64,000 nt of DNA from positions 1-64,000 of the forward strand of contig NZ_CANMQT010000012.1 of assembly GCF_947500065.1 (NCBI RefSeq), written 5' to 3'. This document shows positions 8,761 to 17,698 of this stretch, piece after piece. Both the position numbers and the translations under genes were made by a program. The notes under the pieces are model-generated. The model was given only the letters and a program-made list of their open reading frames with translations. It was not told the origin of the DNA and did not search any database. Within the stretch, counting starts at the first letter, position 1; each line of letters begins with the position of its first letter. The DNA is from an uncultured Aquimarina sp. (GTDB taxonomy: Bacteria > Bacteroidota > Bacteroidia > Flavobacteriales > Flavobacteriaceae).

Positions 8761-10530
8761 TTATCTGCGATCACTACGTTTTCTTCGGTCTCTTCTTCCA
8801 CTACCTCCGCGATCACCACCACTATCATTATCACGACGTCCTTTTCCTTTTGGTTTAAAACCATCGCTTCTTCGTTTTCCTTTAAAACCACCTCCATTAT
8901 TATCTCTTCCGCGTCGACCACCACCTCTGCTACGACCAGAATCTTTAGAGATTTCTACATTTACTTTTCTTCCTTCTAGTTTAAAATCTTCAAAAATTGC
9001 TAGGATATTATCCTGATGCTCTGAATCTGTATTAAAGAAAGAAAAACTTTCTTTAACGTCTACACGACTCACGGCATCTCTACCTAGATCTAAGGTTTCT
9101 TTAAGGAAATCCTTTAACCTCATCCAATCAAATCCATCTTTTTCACCAATATTTATGAAATAACGAGTACTACCATCACTTCTTCTGGAGTCTCCTCTGC
9201 TTTCACCTGCTGCATTAAGATCTTTCGCTTTCTTATAATAATTATGAAAACGAGAAAATTCTACGGAGAAGAATTTTTTGATTAACTCTTCTTTAGAAAA
9301 ATCTTTTAATACCTCATTAATAGAAGGTAAATAGCTATCTATTTCATGATCGATTTCTGCTTTTGCAATATCGTTGGCTAAATGAAATAACTGTACTTGG
9401 CAGATTTCTTCACCACTAGGGATTTCTTTTTCTTCGAATTTCTTTTTGATAATTCGCTCAACGGTCTTAATTTTTCTAAGTTCACTTTTAGAAACAATTA
9501 CCATCGATACACCATTTTTCCCTGCACGTCCCGTTCTTCCACTTCTATGCGTATAGGTTTCGATCTCGTCAGGTAATTGATAGTTAATTACGTGTGTAAT
9601 ATCATTTACATCAATTCCACGAGCAGCTACATCGGTTGCAACTAGCATCTGAATCTGACGATTCCTGAAGCTTTTCATTACTAAATCACGTTGATTTTGA
9701 CTTAAATCTCCGTGTAAAGCTGCCGCATTATATCCATCTTCAATTAAGCTCTCTGCAACTTTTTGTGTATCTCTTTTGGTACGACAAAATATTACTGAGA
9801 ATATATCGGGATTAGCATCTGATAATCTTTTTAAAGCAGCATAACGATCTCTTGAGTTTACTACATAATACTCGTGAGATACATTTTCTGATCCTGTATT
9901 TTTATGTCCAACTGTAATTTCTACAGGGTCATGCATAAAACGTTTTGCAATGGTAGAAACTTCTCTAGGCATAGTAGCAGAGAATAACCAAGTGCTTTTG
10001 TCTTCTGGAGTATGAGATAAAATAGCAGTGATATCCTCATAAAATCCCATATTAAGCATCTCATCTGCTTCATCAAGTACACAATAGCCAATATTGGATA
10101 TATCTACCATCTTACGATTGATCATATCCTGCATACGTCCTGGAGTAGCAACAATAATCTGAGCACCTCGCTTGATTTCTTTAGATTGATCATGGATGCT
10201 GGCACCTCCATAAACAGCTACTGTACGAAGTCCTTTAACGAACTTAGAGTAATTTTTTAGTTCATTGGTAATCTGTAGACAAAGTTCACGCGTAGGAGAT
10301 AATATCAATCCTTGCGTAATTCTACTATCACTGTCTACTTTTTCAATAAGAGGAAAACCAAATGCAGCGGTTTTTCCTGTTCCCGTTTGTGCTAATGCTA
10401 CAATATCGGTATCTTCATCAAGCAAAATAGGGATCGCCTTTTCCTGTACTTCACTAGGGGTTTCAAACCCCATTTCATCCACCGCCTTAATAATGGCTTC
10501 ACTGAGGCCTAATGCTTCAAATTTGTTCAT
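8761..10530 (-). CDS. DEAD-box RNA helicase with DbpA/CsdA-type RNA-binding domain
   Basis: 589 residues from the ATG at 10530; the frame extends seven codons upstream but only to a TTG. Helicase motifs are complete: Q motif (FETPSEVQEKAIP), I (AQTGTGKTAA), Ia (PTRELCLQI), TPGR, II (DEAD), III (SAT), IV (VIFCRTKRDTQ), V (ATDVAARGIDV) and VI (HRSGRTGRAG). After the RecA pair comes a linker and a DbpA/CsdA RRM-like domain (about 455-535, RYFINIGEKDGFDW), then an Arg/Gly-rich tail (RSRGGGRRGRDNNGGG). Family role: ATP-dependent RNA unwinding in ribosome assembly or cold adaptation. DeaD/CsdA is the closest named type, though the exact orthologue is not certain. Confidence 0.92.
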   Translation of the reverse strand: MNKFEALGLSEAIIKAVDEMGFETPSEVQEKAIPILLDEDTDIVALAQTGTGKTAAFGFPLIEKVDSDSRITQGLILSPTRELCLQITNELKNYSKFVKGLRTVAVYGGASIHDQSKEIKRGAQIIVATPGRMQDMINRKMVDISNIGYCVLDEADEMLNMGFYEDITAILSHTPEDKSTWLFSATMPREVSTIAKRFMHDPVEITVGHKNTGSENVSHEYYVVNSRDRYAALKRLSDANPDIFSVIFCRTKRDTQKVAESLIEDGYNAAALHGDLSQNQRDLVMKSFRNRQIQMLVATDVAARGIDVNDITHVINYQLPDEIETYTHRSGRTGRAGKNGVSMVIVSKSELRKIKTVERIIKKKFEEKEIPSGEEICQVQLFHLANDIAKAEIDHEIDSYLPSINEVLKDFSKEELIKKFFSVEFSRFHNYYKKAKDLNAAGESRGDSRRSDGSTRYFINIGEKDGFDWMRLKDFLKETLDLGRDAVSRVDVKESFSFFNTDSEHQDNILAIFEDFKLEGRKVNVEISKDSGRSRGGGRRGRDNNGGGFKGKRRSDGFKPKGKGRRDNDSGGDRGGSGRRDRRKRSDRR

Positions 10531-10647
10531 ATAATTCAAAATAAGCCGCAAAGGTACGGTTTATTATCTGTCTATAATAATAACGATGTACTTATTCTGA
10601 TGTGACAAAAGAATTGGTATGTGTAGGTGATCAAATCATGTCAAAAA

Positions 10648-11697
10648 CTACTTAATGATCTCAATTTCAAAAAGTTTGTCCCAATTCTTACCGGTTACAA
10701 ATAATTGCTTAGTATCTTTTTTATAGGCAATACCATTAAGAACATCAAGGTCCGAATGCTGTGTTACTTTTTCTCGCAGACCAGATAAGTTGATAACGGC
10801 TTCCAGTGCACCATTTTGAGGATTAATAACAGCGATTCCATCTTTTTGCCAAGTATTGGCATAAATTTTTCCTTCTATCCACTCTAACTCATTAAACTTT
10901 GATTTTACCTTCTTATTAGTGGTAACTTCAATAAAGGACTTTTCCGCCAATGTCTCAGCATCTAATATCCAGATTTTCTCCGTACCATCGCTTTTATAAA
11001 CTTGTTTTCCGTCATTGCATAATCCCCAGCCTTCCTTACTCTTATGGTAAGCAAAGCTTCCAGTTTTTTCTAATGTATTTAGGTTATAAATAAATCCTTC
11101 TTTAGATTGCCAGGTTAATTGAAAGATATTGTCATTAATGATAGTAATGCCCTCTGCAAAATACTTCCTGTCTATATCTTTTTTAATAAGTACTTCTCCG
11201 GTTTTATAATTGACTTTTCTTAATGAAGACATACCATTTTTACCTGTACTTTCATAAAGAGTATCGCCCATAAATTCTAGTCCTTGTGTAAAAGCATTTT
11301 GGTCATGAGGATATTCTGCAATAATTTTATACTTATATAATTTAGGAGGAGTGTTATTTAAGAAAGTAAGTTTTTTATAAATATCTTCTTCTTTGCCTTC
11401 AAAATATACAATGGCTTTAAGAAGGTGTTTACCTAATCTTTCGTTATCAAGCTTCTCTTCATAGGTAAATCCACCACTATCATTTGATTTAAGATCACCC
11501 AGATAGAATACTACCGAATCAATTTCAATTTTTTTGTCATTAATAATACTAGCTTTTACCGTTTCACCTAGTTTAAATTTAGTTTGATTATTATCCGTTT
11601 TTATCGAAAAATATTTTTTTTTCGCATCCGCATTACTTCCACAAGAAAAAAACAGAAGGCATAATGTGATAATTACGAAGAGGTTACGTTTGTTCAT
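10648..11697 (-). CDS. glutaminyl-peptide cyclotransferase (glutamine cyclotransferase) lipoprotein
   Basis: 349 residues. It has a lipoprotein signal (NLFVIITLCLLFFSC, Cys about 19). A short beta-rich N-terminal part (about 25-120) precedes the glutamine cyclotransferase five-bladed propeller (about 125-349): HDQNAFTQGLEFMGDTLYESTG, FAEGITIINDNIFQLTWQ, WGLCNDGKQVYKSDGT, LEWIEGKIYANTW, HSDLDVLNGIAY. Family reaction: cyclisation of N-terminal Gln to pyroglutamate. The enzyme would act in the periplasm or on the outer membrane, where many T9SS and lipoprotein substrates start with Gln after signal cleavage. It stands alone on the minus strand, divergent from ffs. Confidence 0.88.
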   Translation of the reverse strand: MNKRNLFVIITLCLLFFSCGSNADAKKKYFSIKTDNNQTKFKLGETVKASIINDKKIEIDSVVFYLGDLKSNDSGGFTYEEKLDNERLGKHLLKAIVYFEGKEEDIYKKLTFLNNTPPKLYKYKIIAEYPHDQNAFTQGLEFMGDTLYESTGKNGMSSLRKVNYKTGEVLIKKDIDRKYFAEGITIINDNIFQLTWQSKEGFIYNLNTLEKTGSFAYHKSKEGWGLCNDGKQVYKSDGTEKIWILDAETLAEKSFIEVTTNKKVKSKFNELEWIEGKIYANTWQKDGIAVINPQNGALEAVINLSGLREKVTQHSDLDVLNGIAYKKDTKQLFVTGKNWDKLFEIEIIK

Positions 11698-11751
11698 GAT
11701 GTTGGCTATATTTAGAGCAAGATATTTATTTTAATTGGGTTTAAAAAATCA

Positions 11752-11781
11752 TTGTTTTATATACTAAAGATTGTATCTTTG
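11752..11781 (+). promoter_or_regulatory. SRP RNA promoter (TTG-N19-TATCTTTG)
   Basis: TTG at 11752-11754 and TATCTTTG at 11774-11781 are separated by 19 nt, the consensus of the Bacteroidota primary sigma factor. The RNA 5' end at 11786 falls just downstream. Confidence 0.85.
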
Positions 11782-11785
11782 CAGC

Positions 11786-11886
11786 GGCAAGTCCTACACA
11801 ACTAGCTCCTGTTGAATCCTCCAGGGCGGGAACGCAGCAAAGGTAAACGGTTGTAGCGGTGTGATGTAGGTAGCTTGCCTTTTTTT
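11786..11886 (+). ncRNA. ffs: signal recognition particle RNA (4.5S-type, small bacterial)
   Basis: About 94 nt plus a T-run. The ends pair (GGCAAG 11786-11791 with CTTGCC 11874-11879). The apical domain carries the conserved SRP signature: CCTCCAGGGCGGGAACGC then AGCAAAGG, i.e. a GGAA-type tetraloop with the asymmetric AGCA internal loop that binds Ffh. The RNA is followed directly by TTTTTTT and preceded by a textbook promoter. Role: with Ffh it delivers nascent membrane proteins to FtsY. Confidence 0.95.
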
Positions 11887-12012
11887 GTACCCAATACTTT
11901 CCTTAAAAAAATATTTTAAAACCTTAGTTCACACTTCAATATTGCTAATTTCCATTTCATAATTCGTAATTCGTGACTCGTAATTTATAATTCATAATGT
12001 ATATTTGCGGAC

Positions 12013-12834
12013 ATGAATGCAAGTCAAAATTCTAAAATCGTTTTAATTACCGGAGGTTCCTCAGGTATTGGTAAATCTATAGGGATATTTCTAGCCAATA
12101 AGGGGTATACTGTTTACGGAACAAGTAGAAATCCTTCACGTTTTTCAGATTTTGATGTGTTTACATTACTACAATTAGATGTTGCTGATAAAGATAGTAT
12201 TGCATCTGCTGTTAAGATTATAAATCAGAAACATGGAAGGTTAGATGTTTTGATTAATAATGCTGGAGCTGGTATTACCGGACCATTAGAAGAGATTCCC
12301 GAAGAAGAGATTATTAGAAACTTTACTACCAATTATTTTGGACCTATTAATGTTACTAAGGCTGTTTTGCCATTAATGAGAAAGCAAGGTGATGGTTTAA
12401 TTATTAATGTTACTTCCATTGCAGGATATATGGGGTTGCCATTTAGAGGAATTTATAGTGCTTCCAAAGCGGCTTTAGAAATGACTACTGAAGCTTGGAG
12501 AATGGAGTTAAAGTCCTTTAATATCAAGATGACTAACATTGCTCCCGGTGATTTTGCCACTAATATTGCTGCTGGACGATATCATGCTCCTGTCGTAGAA
12601 GGATCTCCTTATGAAAAAACCTATGGGGAGTCTTTGAGATTGATGGATGAACATGTAGATGAAGGTATGAATCCAGATGAAATGGCTAAAGTAGTGTATA
12701 AAGTTATACAGATTTCTGAGCCAAAAGTACATTATAAAGTAGGAGCGTTTATGCAAAAAATTTCTATTGTTTTAAAACGAATTTTACCGGATAAAGTATA
12801 TGAGAAATTGCTGATGAATCATTATAAGTTGTAA
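12013..12834 (+). CDS. short-chain dehydrogenase/reductase (SDR)
   Basis: 273 residues, classical SDR length. The nucleotide motif TGGSSGIG (about 14-21), the NNAG motif (LINNAGAG, about 82), the catalytic Ser in NVTSIAGYMG (about 138) and the YSASK motif with catalytic Tyr/Lys (about 151-155) are present. TSRNP after the second strand suggests NADP preference (Arg). The C-terminal region (YEKTYGESLRLMDEHVDEGMNPDEMA) matches SDRs acting on lipids or ketones, but the substrate is unknown. It lies upstream of fsa in the same direction (77 bp gap) and may share its transcript. Confidence 0.88.
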   Translation: MNASQNSKIVLITGGSSGIGKSIGIFLANKGYTVYGTSRNPSRFSDFDVFTLLQLDVADKDSIASAVKIINQKHGRLDVLINNAGAGITGPLEEIPEEEIIRNFTTNYFGPINVTKAVLPLMRKQGDGLIINVTSIAGYMGLPFRGIYSASKAALEMTTEAWRMELKSFNIKMTNIAPGDFATNIAAGRYHAPVVEGSPYEKTYGESLRLMDEHVDEGMNPDEMAKVVYKVIQISEPKVHYKVGAFMQKISIVLKRILPDKVYEKLLMNHYKL

Positions 12835-12911
12835 TTTTGACAACATATTAAGAAGGGACAAATAAAGAATAAGAATCTTAACAAATAAATCATAAATCTA
12901 AACACAACAAT

Positions 12912-13565
12912 ATGAAGTTTTTTATTGATACTGCTAACCTTGATCAGATTAAAGAAGCACAAGATCTTGGTGTACTTGATGGAGTAACAACAAACCCGTC
13001 ATTAATGGCTAAAGAAGGTATCACAGGAAAGGAAAATATTATAGAGCATTATAAAAAAATATGTGACATAGTTACCGGAGATGTAAGTGCTGAAGTAATT
13101 TCTACAGATTTTGAAGGAATGATCGAAGAAGGTGAAGAACTAGCTAAACTTCATGACCAAATCATTGTAAAAGTGCCAATGATTAAAGAAGGTGTAAAAG
13201 CAATAAAATATTTTAGTGACAAAGGAATCAAAACGAATTGTACTTTGGTTTTTTCTGTTGGACAAGCATTATTAGCTGCAAAAGCAGGAGCAACGTATGT
13301 TTCTCCATTTATTGGTCGATTAGATGATATCTCTACAGATGGCCTTAATCTAATAGCAGAAATTAGATTGGTGTATGATAACTATGGTTTTGATACAGAG
13401 ATTCTTGCAGCTTCTGTAAGACATACTATGCATGTTATCGATTGTGCGAAAATTGGTGCAGATGTTATGACTGGTCCACTTTCATCTATAGAAGGATTGT
13501 TGAAACACCCATTAACGGATATCGGTTTGGCAAAATTTTTAGCAGATTATAAAAAAGGGAATTAA
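12912..13565 (+). CDS. fsa: fructose-6-phosphate aldolase / transaldolase-like (TalC/Fsa subfamily)
   Basis: 217 residues, the short single-domain transaldolase subfamily. Marks: MKFFIDTANLDQIKEA, GVLDGVTTNPSLMAKEG, the Schiff-base Lys in IIVKVPM (about residue 85), TNCTLVFSVGQALLAAKAGA, YVSPFIGRLDD and AASVRH. Family reaction: transaldolase, or aldol cleavage of fructose 6-phosphate to dihydroxyacetone and glyceraldehyde 3-phosphate; the two cannot be separated by motif here. It ends in a strong bidirectional terminator. Confidence 0.92.
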   Translation: MKFFIDTANLDQIKEAQDLGVLDGVTTNPSLMAKEGITGKENIIEHYKKICDIVTGDVSAEVISTDFEGMIEEGEELAKLHDQIIVKVPMIKEGVKAIKYFSDKGIKTNCTLVFSVGQALLAAKAGATYVSPFIGRLDDISTDGLNLIAEIRLVYDNYGFDTEILAASVRHTMHVIDCAKIGADVMTGPLSSIEGLLKHPLTDIGLAKFLADYKKGN

Positions 13566-13592
13566 ACCTTAGTAGATATAAAATTTTTTAAA

Positions 13593-13626
13593 AAAAAACT
13601 GTTCTTTTAATCGAGAGCAGTTTTTT
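13593..13626. terminator. bidirectional terminator between fsa and the thioredoxin-fold gene
   Basis: AAAAAACTG and CAGTTTTTT pair, with the stem extended inward by TTCT / AGAG (13 bp in all, one G-T), and T-runs on both strands. It overlaps the stop codon of the minus-strand gene at 13607. Confidence 0.85.
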
Positions 13627-15079
13627 GTTTTTCTATAGTTGCCATTCTGTTATAACTTACTAATTGTTTTTCGAAAATTGATGAAAACAAATCAGCATTT
13701 GGGTTAATTATTTTTCCTTGTTGATTCACAAGAATGACCTTATTAGAGTAATGAATTACCAACTCGTCAGAGGAGCATTTCGGGAATTTAAATTCATACT
13801 CATTATCAAGGTCGTAGTTATGGCGTTTAATTGTTTTTAACCAGTTGTCTGTTTGTTCATCATCCGTATTGATTCCGATAAAATCAATCTCAGGATAAAT
13901 CTTACTTAAATAATCAGTTTTTTTATGAGCTTTTATATAATGATCTTTTCGCTCTATAGACCAAAAATATAAGGCAGTAATAGGTTTCTTAAATAGTGCG
14001 GATAGTTTGGTTATTTCTCCATTAGAAGAAATAAGATCTTGATCAGGAATGATATTATTTGGTTTAAGTCTGGCAGTAGCTTTTGCTAACTTGATGAGTT
14101 CTTTTTGAAATTTTTTGTCACTGCTGATAGATAAGTAATGATCTAATACTTTTCGTGAAGTATAATCATTTTTGTTGTCTAATATAAAATTGGTTGTTAT
14201 TCCTCGTAAAAGATTATTCTTTATATAAGAGTGTTGTATTGTACTATCAACAAGGTCTAGTTTGTACATGGTATATTCAACCTTGCTCTTGGAGAAAGAT
14301 TTTTTATTCATGTATTTGGTATACGAGGAGTTTGTAAAATGATGGTTTAGAAATCGATTATAAGAGTATAATCTCATTAAGTTATCATCATTAAAATTAA
14401 CTTCATCCTTATAAGTGAAAAAATCCTTAGGAAATTCATTTGCTCCATCGATATTCTTCATTCCAGAATATTGATATTTATATAAATACATTTCATACCT
14501 TGAAAAGAAATCATATTCAAAACTGGATTTACAAATATTTGAAGATAGATCACTTAACTTATATTTATTAATAAGATGGTTAAACTTTTTTAACCTTAAG
14601 GTGTATAGTGAATCCTGTTCTTTTTTAAACGATGTAGGTGTTTGTCTGAATCGTCTGTTTTTTAATAGATCTCTTTCTATCTCATTTTGCAAAAACATAT
14701 CAATTAAGAAGTTATTTTTCCTAGAACCTTTACCAGTAAAAACTAATGATTCATCAAACTCCAAAGTATTTAAGCGTACTAAAACACTATCTCCTTTTTC
14801 TAACAATACTAATTGGTACTCGGGATTATGCCTAAAAGAATAGAGACCATCTTTTAATCCTTTAATTTTGTGTAAGAATCGATTATTCTTGTCTAAGTAT
14901 ATTGTATCCAGAAGTTTTTTACCCTTGAAAAGAACAATGTAATCAGTATTTGGGTTTACAATTTCTCCACCAAAATAAATATAATCACTTGTAGCTTCTT
15001 GTGAAGGAGATTCACAATTACACAAACAAAAACTGATAATAGAGATATAAATAAAATATTTTATCCTAAAGAAATGCAT
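13607..15079 (-). CDS. thioredoxin-fold lipoprotein lacking the CxxC pair
   Basis: 490 residues from the ATG at 15079. This start gives a compact lipoprotein signal (FIYISIISFCLCNC, Cys 22). An ATG ten codons upstream is possible, but a -7-like TATTTTTG at 15118-15111 would place the transcript start at or past it. Residues about 30-110 look like the DUF4369-type beta domain at the front of many Bacteroidota TlpA proteins, followed by a long helical middle. The C-terminal third (ITALYFWSIERKDHY, YPEIDFIGINTDDEQ, VILVNQQGKIINP) is a TlpA-like fold, but the active site reads FWSIERKDH with no cysteines, so it cannot be a disulfide reductase. Function unknown. Confidence 0.75.
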   Translation of the reverse strand: MHFFRIKYFIYISIISFCLCNCESPSQEATSDYIYFGGEIVNPNTDYIVLFKGKKLLDTIYLDKNNRFLHKIKGLKDGLYSFRHNPEYQLVLLEKGDSVLVRLNTLEFDESLVFTGKGSRKNNFLIDMFLQNEIERDLLKNRRFRQTPTSFKKEQDSLYTLRLKKFNHLINKYKLSDLSSNICKSSFEYDFFSRYEMYLYKYQYSGMKNIDGANEFPKDFFTYKDEVNFNDDNLMRLYSYNRFLNHHFTNSSYTKYMNKKSFSKSKVEYTMYKLDLVDSTIQHSYIKNNLLRGITTNFILDNKNDYTSRKVLDHYLSISSDKKFQKELIKLAKATARLKPNNIIPDQDLISSNGEITKLSALFKKPITALYFWSIERKDHYIKAHKKTDYLSKIYPEIDFIGINTDDEQTDNWLKTIKRHNYDLDNEYEFKFPKCSSDELVIHYSNKVILVNQQGKIINPNADLFSSIFEKQLVSYNRMATIEKQKTALD

Positions 15080-15269
15080 TTTGGGCGCTATTATTTTACT
15101 GACAAACATTCAAAAATAAATGGAAAGACTGCTTTGGCTTGTTAAGAATACGTTAATTGTATTATTATTAGACAATTTGAGAGAAGATTAAAAGGTGTTT
15201 GTTAATTCTGTTTTTTTTGGATTTAGTATTTAGTTTTATCATTTCAAGCTTAAAATACTACTATATTTT

Positions 15270-15301
15270 TTGCAGGTTCTGGATCCATTTTTTTACTTTT
15301 G
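15270..15301 (+). promoter_or_regulatory. promoter of the ABC-F gene
   Basis: TTG (15270-15272), 21-nt spacer, TACTTTTG (15294-15301). A possible TTG start at 15299 lies inside the -7 box, so the true start is the ATG at 15323. Confidence 0.6.
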
Positions 15302-15322
15302 CCGAAAATACAATTTATAACT

Positions 15323-16951
15323 ATGTTATCAGTTTCTAATCTTTCAGTTCAATTCGGAAAACGCATTTTATTTGACGATGTTAATACGAGTTTCGTACAA
15401 GGTAATTGCTACGGTATTATCGGGGCGAACGGTGCAGGAAAATCTACTTTCTTAAAAATTTTAGCAGGAGATTTGGATCCAACTTCAGGACATGTGATTC
15501 TAGAAACAGGTAAGCGAATGTCTGTCTTGTCGCAAGATCATTATGCTTATGATGAGTTTACTGTTTTAGAGACCGTTGTAATGGGAAATAAAATATTGTA
15601 TAATGTAAAAAAAGAGATTGATGCTTTATATGCGGATTATACGGATGAAAATGCAGAAAGGATAGGAGAACTTCAGGTACAGTTTGAAGAAATGAATGGA
15701 TGGAATGCAGATAGTGATGCTGCTACAATGCTTTCTAATTTAGGTATTAAAGAAGATTTGCATTATACAAGTATGTCAGACTTAGACACGAAACAACGTG
15801 TTCGTGTATTGATAGCTCAGTGTTTATTTGGTAAACCGGATGTGCTTATTATGGATGAGCCTACCAATGATTTGGATTACGAAACGATTTCATGGTTAGA
15901 ACACTTTTTAGCTAATTTTGATAATACAGTTATTGTTGTTTCTCACGACCGTCACTTTTTAGATTCGGTGTGTACCCATATATCAGATATTGATTTCTCT
16001 AAAATTAATCATTACAGTGGTAACTATACTTTTTGGTACGAGTCTTCTCAATTAGCAGCAAAGCAACGTGCGCAACAAAATAAAAAATCAGAAGAAAAGA
16101 AGAAAGAATTACAAGAATTTATAGCTCGTTTTAGTGCAAACGTGGCAAAGTCAAAACAGGCGACTTCACGTAAAAAGATGATTGAGAAACTTAATATCGA
16201 AGATATAAAGCCTTCTAGTCGTCGTTATCCAGCAATTATTTTTGAAAGAGATAGAGAAGCCGGAGATCAGATTCTTAATGTAGAAGGACTAGCTGCGGTG
16301 AGTCAGGAAGAAGAGCAATTGTTTAAAAATATTGATATTAACTTGGCAAAAGGAGATAAAGTCGTTGTCTTCTCAAAAGATTCTCGAGCTACTACTGCTT
16401 TTTATCAAATACTTAATGAAAAACAAAAAGCAGAATCCGGTAAATTTGCTTGGGGAATAACAACCACTCAATCGTATTTACCAGCAGATAACAGTGAGTA
16501 TTTTCAGAATGATTTAACCTTAGTTGATTGGTTACGTCAATGGGCAACTACCGAAGAAGAACGAGAAGAAGTATTTATAAGAGGATTCCTAGGTAAAATG
16601 ATCTTTAGTGGGGAAGAGGCACTAAAAAAATCAAACGTATTATCCGGAGGAGAAAAAGTACGATGTATGTTATCTAAAATGATGATGACTAGAGCAAACG
16701 TATTGATGCTAGATGAACCTACAAATCACTTAGACTTAGAATCTATTACGGCGTTTAATAATTCTTTAAAGAATTTTAAAGGGACCATTCTTTTTACAAC
16801 TCATGATCATGAGTTTGCTCAGACGGTTGCTAATCGCGTTATCGAGCTAACACCAGGTGGAGTGATAGATCGTTATACTACTTTTGATGAGTATATGAGC
16901 GATGGAAAAATCAAAGAATTAAGAGAGAAGATGTACGCAGTAAATGTGTAG
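15323..16951 (+). CDS. ABC-F family ATPase, YbiT-like, with degenerate second Walker A
   Basis: 542 residues (YbiT of E. coli is 530). NBD1 has Walker A GANGAGKST (about 36-44), a signature region and Walker B LIMDEPTNDLD followed by SHDRHFLD. The linker FSANVAKSKQATSRKKMI is the YbiT/ABC-F interdomain helix pair. NBD2 keeps LSGGEKVRCMLSKMMM, Walker B LMLDEPTNHLDLES and the TTHDHEF switch, but the place of Walker A reads VVFSKDSRATTAFYQIL: both glycines and the P-loop Lys are missing. ABC-F proteins act on the ribosome E site (translation factors or antibiotic protection). The lost P-loop means site 2 probably cannot bind ATP normally. It ends in a strong terminator. Confidence 0.92.
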   Translation: MLSVSNLSVQFGKRILFDDVNTSFVQGNCYGIIGANGAGKSTFLKILAGDLDPTSGHVILETGKRMSVLSQDHYAYDEFTVLETVVMGNKILYNVKKEIDALYADYTDENAERIGELQVQFEEMNGWNADSDAATMLSNLGIKEDLHYTSMSDLDTKQRVRVLIAQCLFGKPDVLIMDEPTNDLDYETISWLEHFLANFDNTVIVVSHDRHFLDSVCTHISDIDFSKINHYSGNYTFWYESSQLAAKQRAQQNKKSEEKKKELQEFIARFSANVAKSKQATSRKKMIEKLNIEDIKPSSRRYPAIIFERDREAGDQILNVEGLAAVSQEEEQLFKNIDINLAKGDKVVVFSKDSRATTAFYQILNEKQKAESGKFAWGITTTQSYLPADNSEYFQNDLTLVDWLRQWATTEEEREEVFIRGFLGKMIFSGEEALKKSNVLSGGEKVRCMLSKMMMTRANVLMLDEPTNHLDLESITAFNNSLKNFKGTILFTTHDHEFAQTVANRVIELTPGGVIDRYTTFDEYMSDGKIKELREKMYAVNV

Positions 16952-16976
16952 AAAATATAATACTATGTAATTATAG

Positions 16977-17004
16977 AAATCCTGCAAACTGCAGGATTTT
17001 TTTT
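16977..17004 (+). terminator. rho-independent terminator of the ABC-F gene
   Basis: AAATCCTGCA pairs with TGCAGGATTT around AAC (10 bp), followed by eight T. Confidence 0.93.
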
Positions 17005-17010
17005 GTTTAA

Positions 17011-17613
17011 TTATTTCATAACCAATCCTTCAAATTTAATATACATATATTCGGTAATAGCTGATTCTAATGTCTGTTTATTGTTATTAAAAAAAGTATG
17101 ATCCGTAATGAGTTGCATAATAAAGTATTCATCTAACTTGATTAGTAATTCAGGAGAAACAGCTTTAAACATATTATTTTCAATACCAAAAATGTAAAAG
17201 TTTTTAAGATCCTTTAATAAACCTTGTAAAAAGCCTTCGACTATATTCCAGGCATCTGGATAATGGATTTGTAATTGTTTCAGATAGAAAGGCGAGATGT
17301 CCTTTACGCCTTCAGCGAGAATTTTAGCTAATGTTTCATATTGATAATTTAGTCCTGACAGCTCTCCAGATATTTCGTTTTTATAAGCTTTAAGGTAATC
17401 TACTCTAACCTGAGTGATGTATTCAAAAATCTCTTCCTTAGTAACAAAATATTGATAAATAGTAGATTTACTCTTATTCATCAATGTAGCTAGATCATCT
17501 ATAGTAAGATCTCCGAGTTCAGTTGTTCTTAGTTTAGAAAGGAGTGCTTGCGTCCATTGTTCAACCTTTTTATTTTTATCTTTTCTTTCTCGGCTAATCG
17601 ATTTTCTTCCCAT
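17011..17613 (-). CDS. TetR/AcrR family transcriptional regulator
   Basis: 200 residues, typical TetR length. The N-terminal HTH region is clear (LGDLTIDDLATLMNKSKSTIYQYFVTKEEIFEYI, about 33-66). The rest is the helical ligand/dimer domain (LKAYKNEISGELSGLNYQYETLAKIL...). It is divergent from the desaturase-reductase/GMC operon, 85 bp apart. A 9-bp palindrome overlaps the promoter in that gap, so it most likely represses that operon and itself. A lipid or its oxidation product is a reasonable effector guess (inference from context). Confidence 0.9.
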   Translation of the reverse strand: MGRKSISRERKDKNKKVEQWTQALLSKLRTTELGDLTIDDLATLMNKSKSTIYQYFVTKEEIFEYITQVRVDYLKAYKNEISGELSGLNYQYETLAKILAEGVKDISPFYLKQLQIHYPDAWNIVEGFLQGLLKDLKNFYIFGIENNMFKAVSPELLIKLDEYFIMQLITDHTFFNNNKQTLESAITEYMYIKFEGLVMK

Positions 17614-17633
17614 ACTTGGTAATGTACTAAAAC

Positions 17634-17659
17634 CGAACTATATTTGTGGTTATAGTTCG
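17634..17659 (+). promoter_or_regulatory. TetR operator overlapping the -7 promoter box
   Basis: CGAACTATA (17634-17642) and TATAGTTCG (17651-17659) form a perfect 9-bp inverted repeat with an 8-nt centre. The plus-strand -7 element TATATTTG (17639-17646) lies within it, so a bound regulator would block RNA polymerase. Confidence 0.7.
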
Positions 17660-17698
17660 ATAAATAAATATGTTTTATCAAACATAATAAATTGAGTC

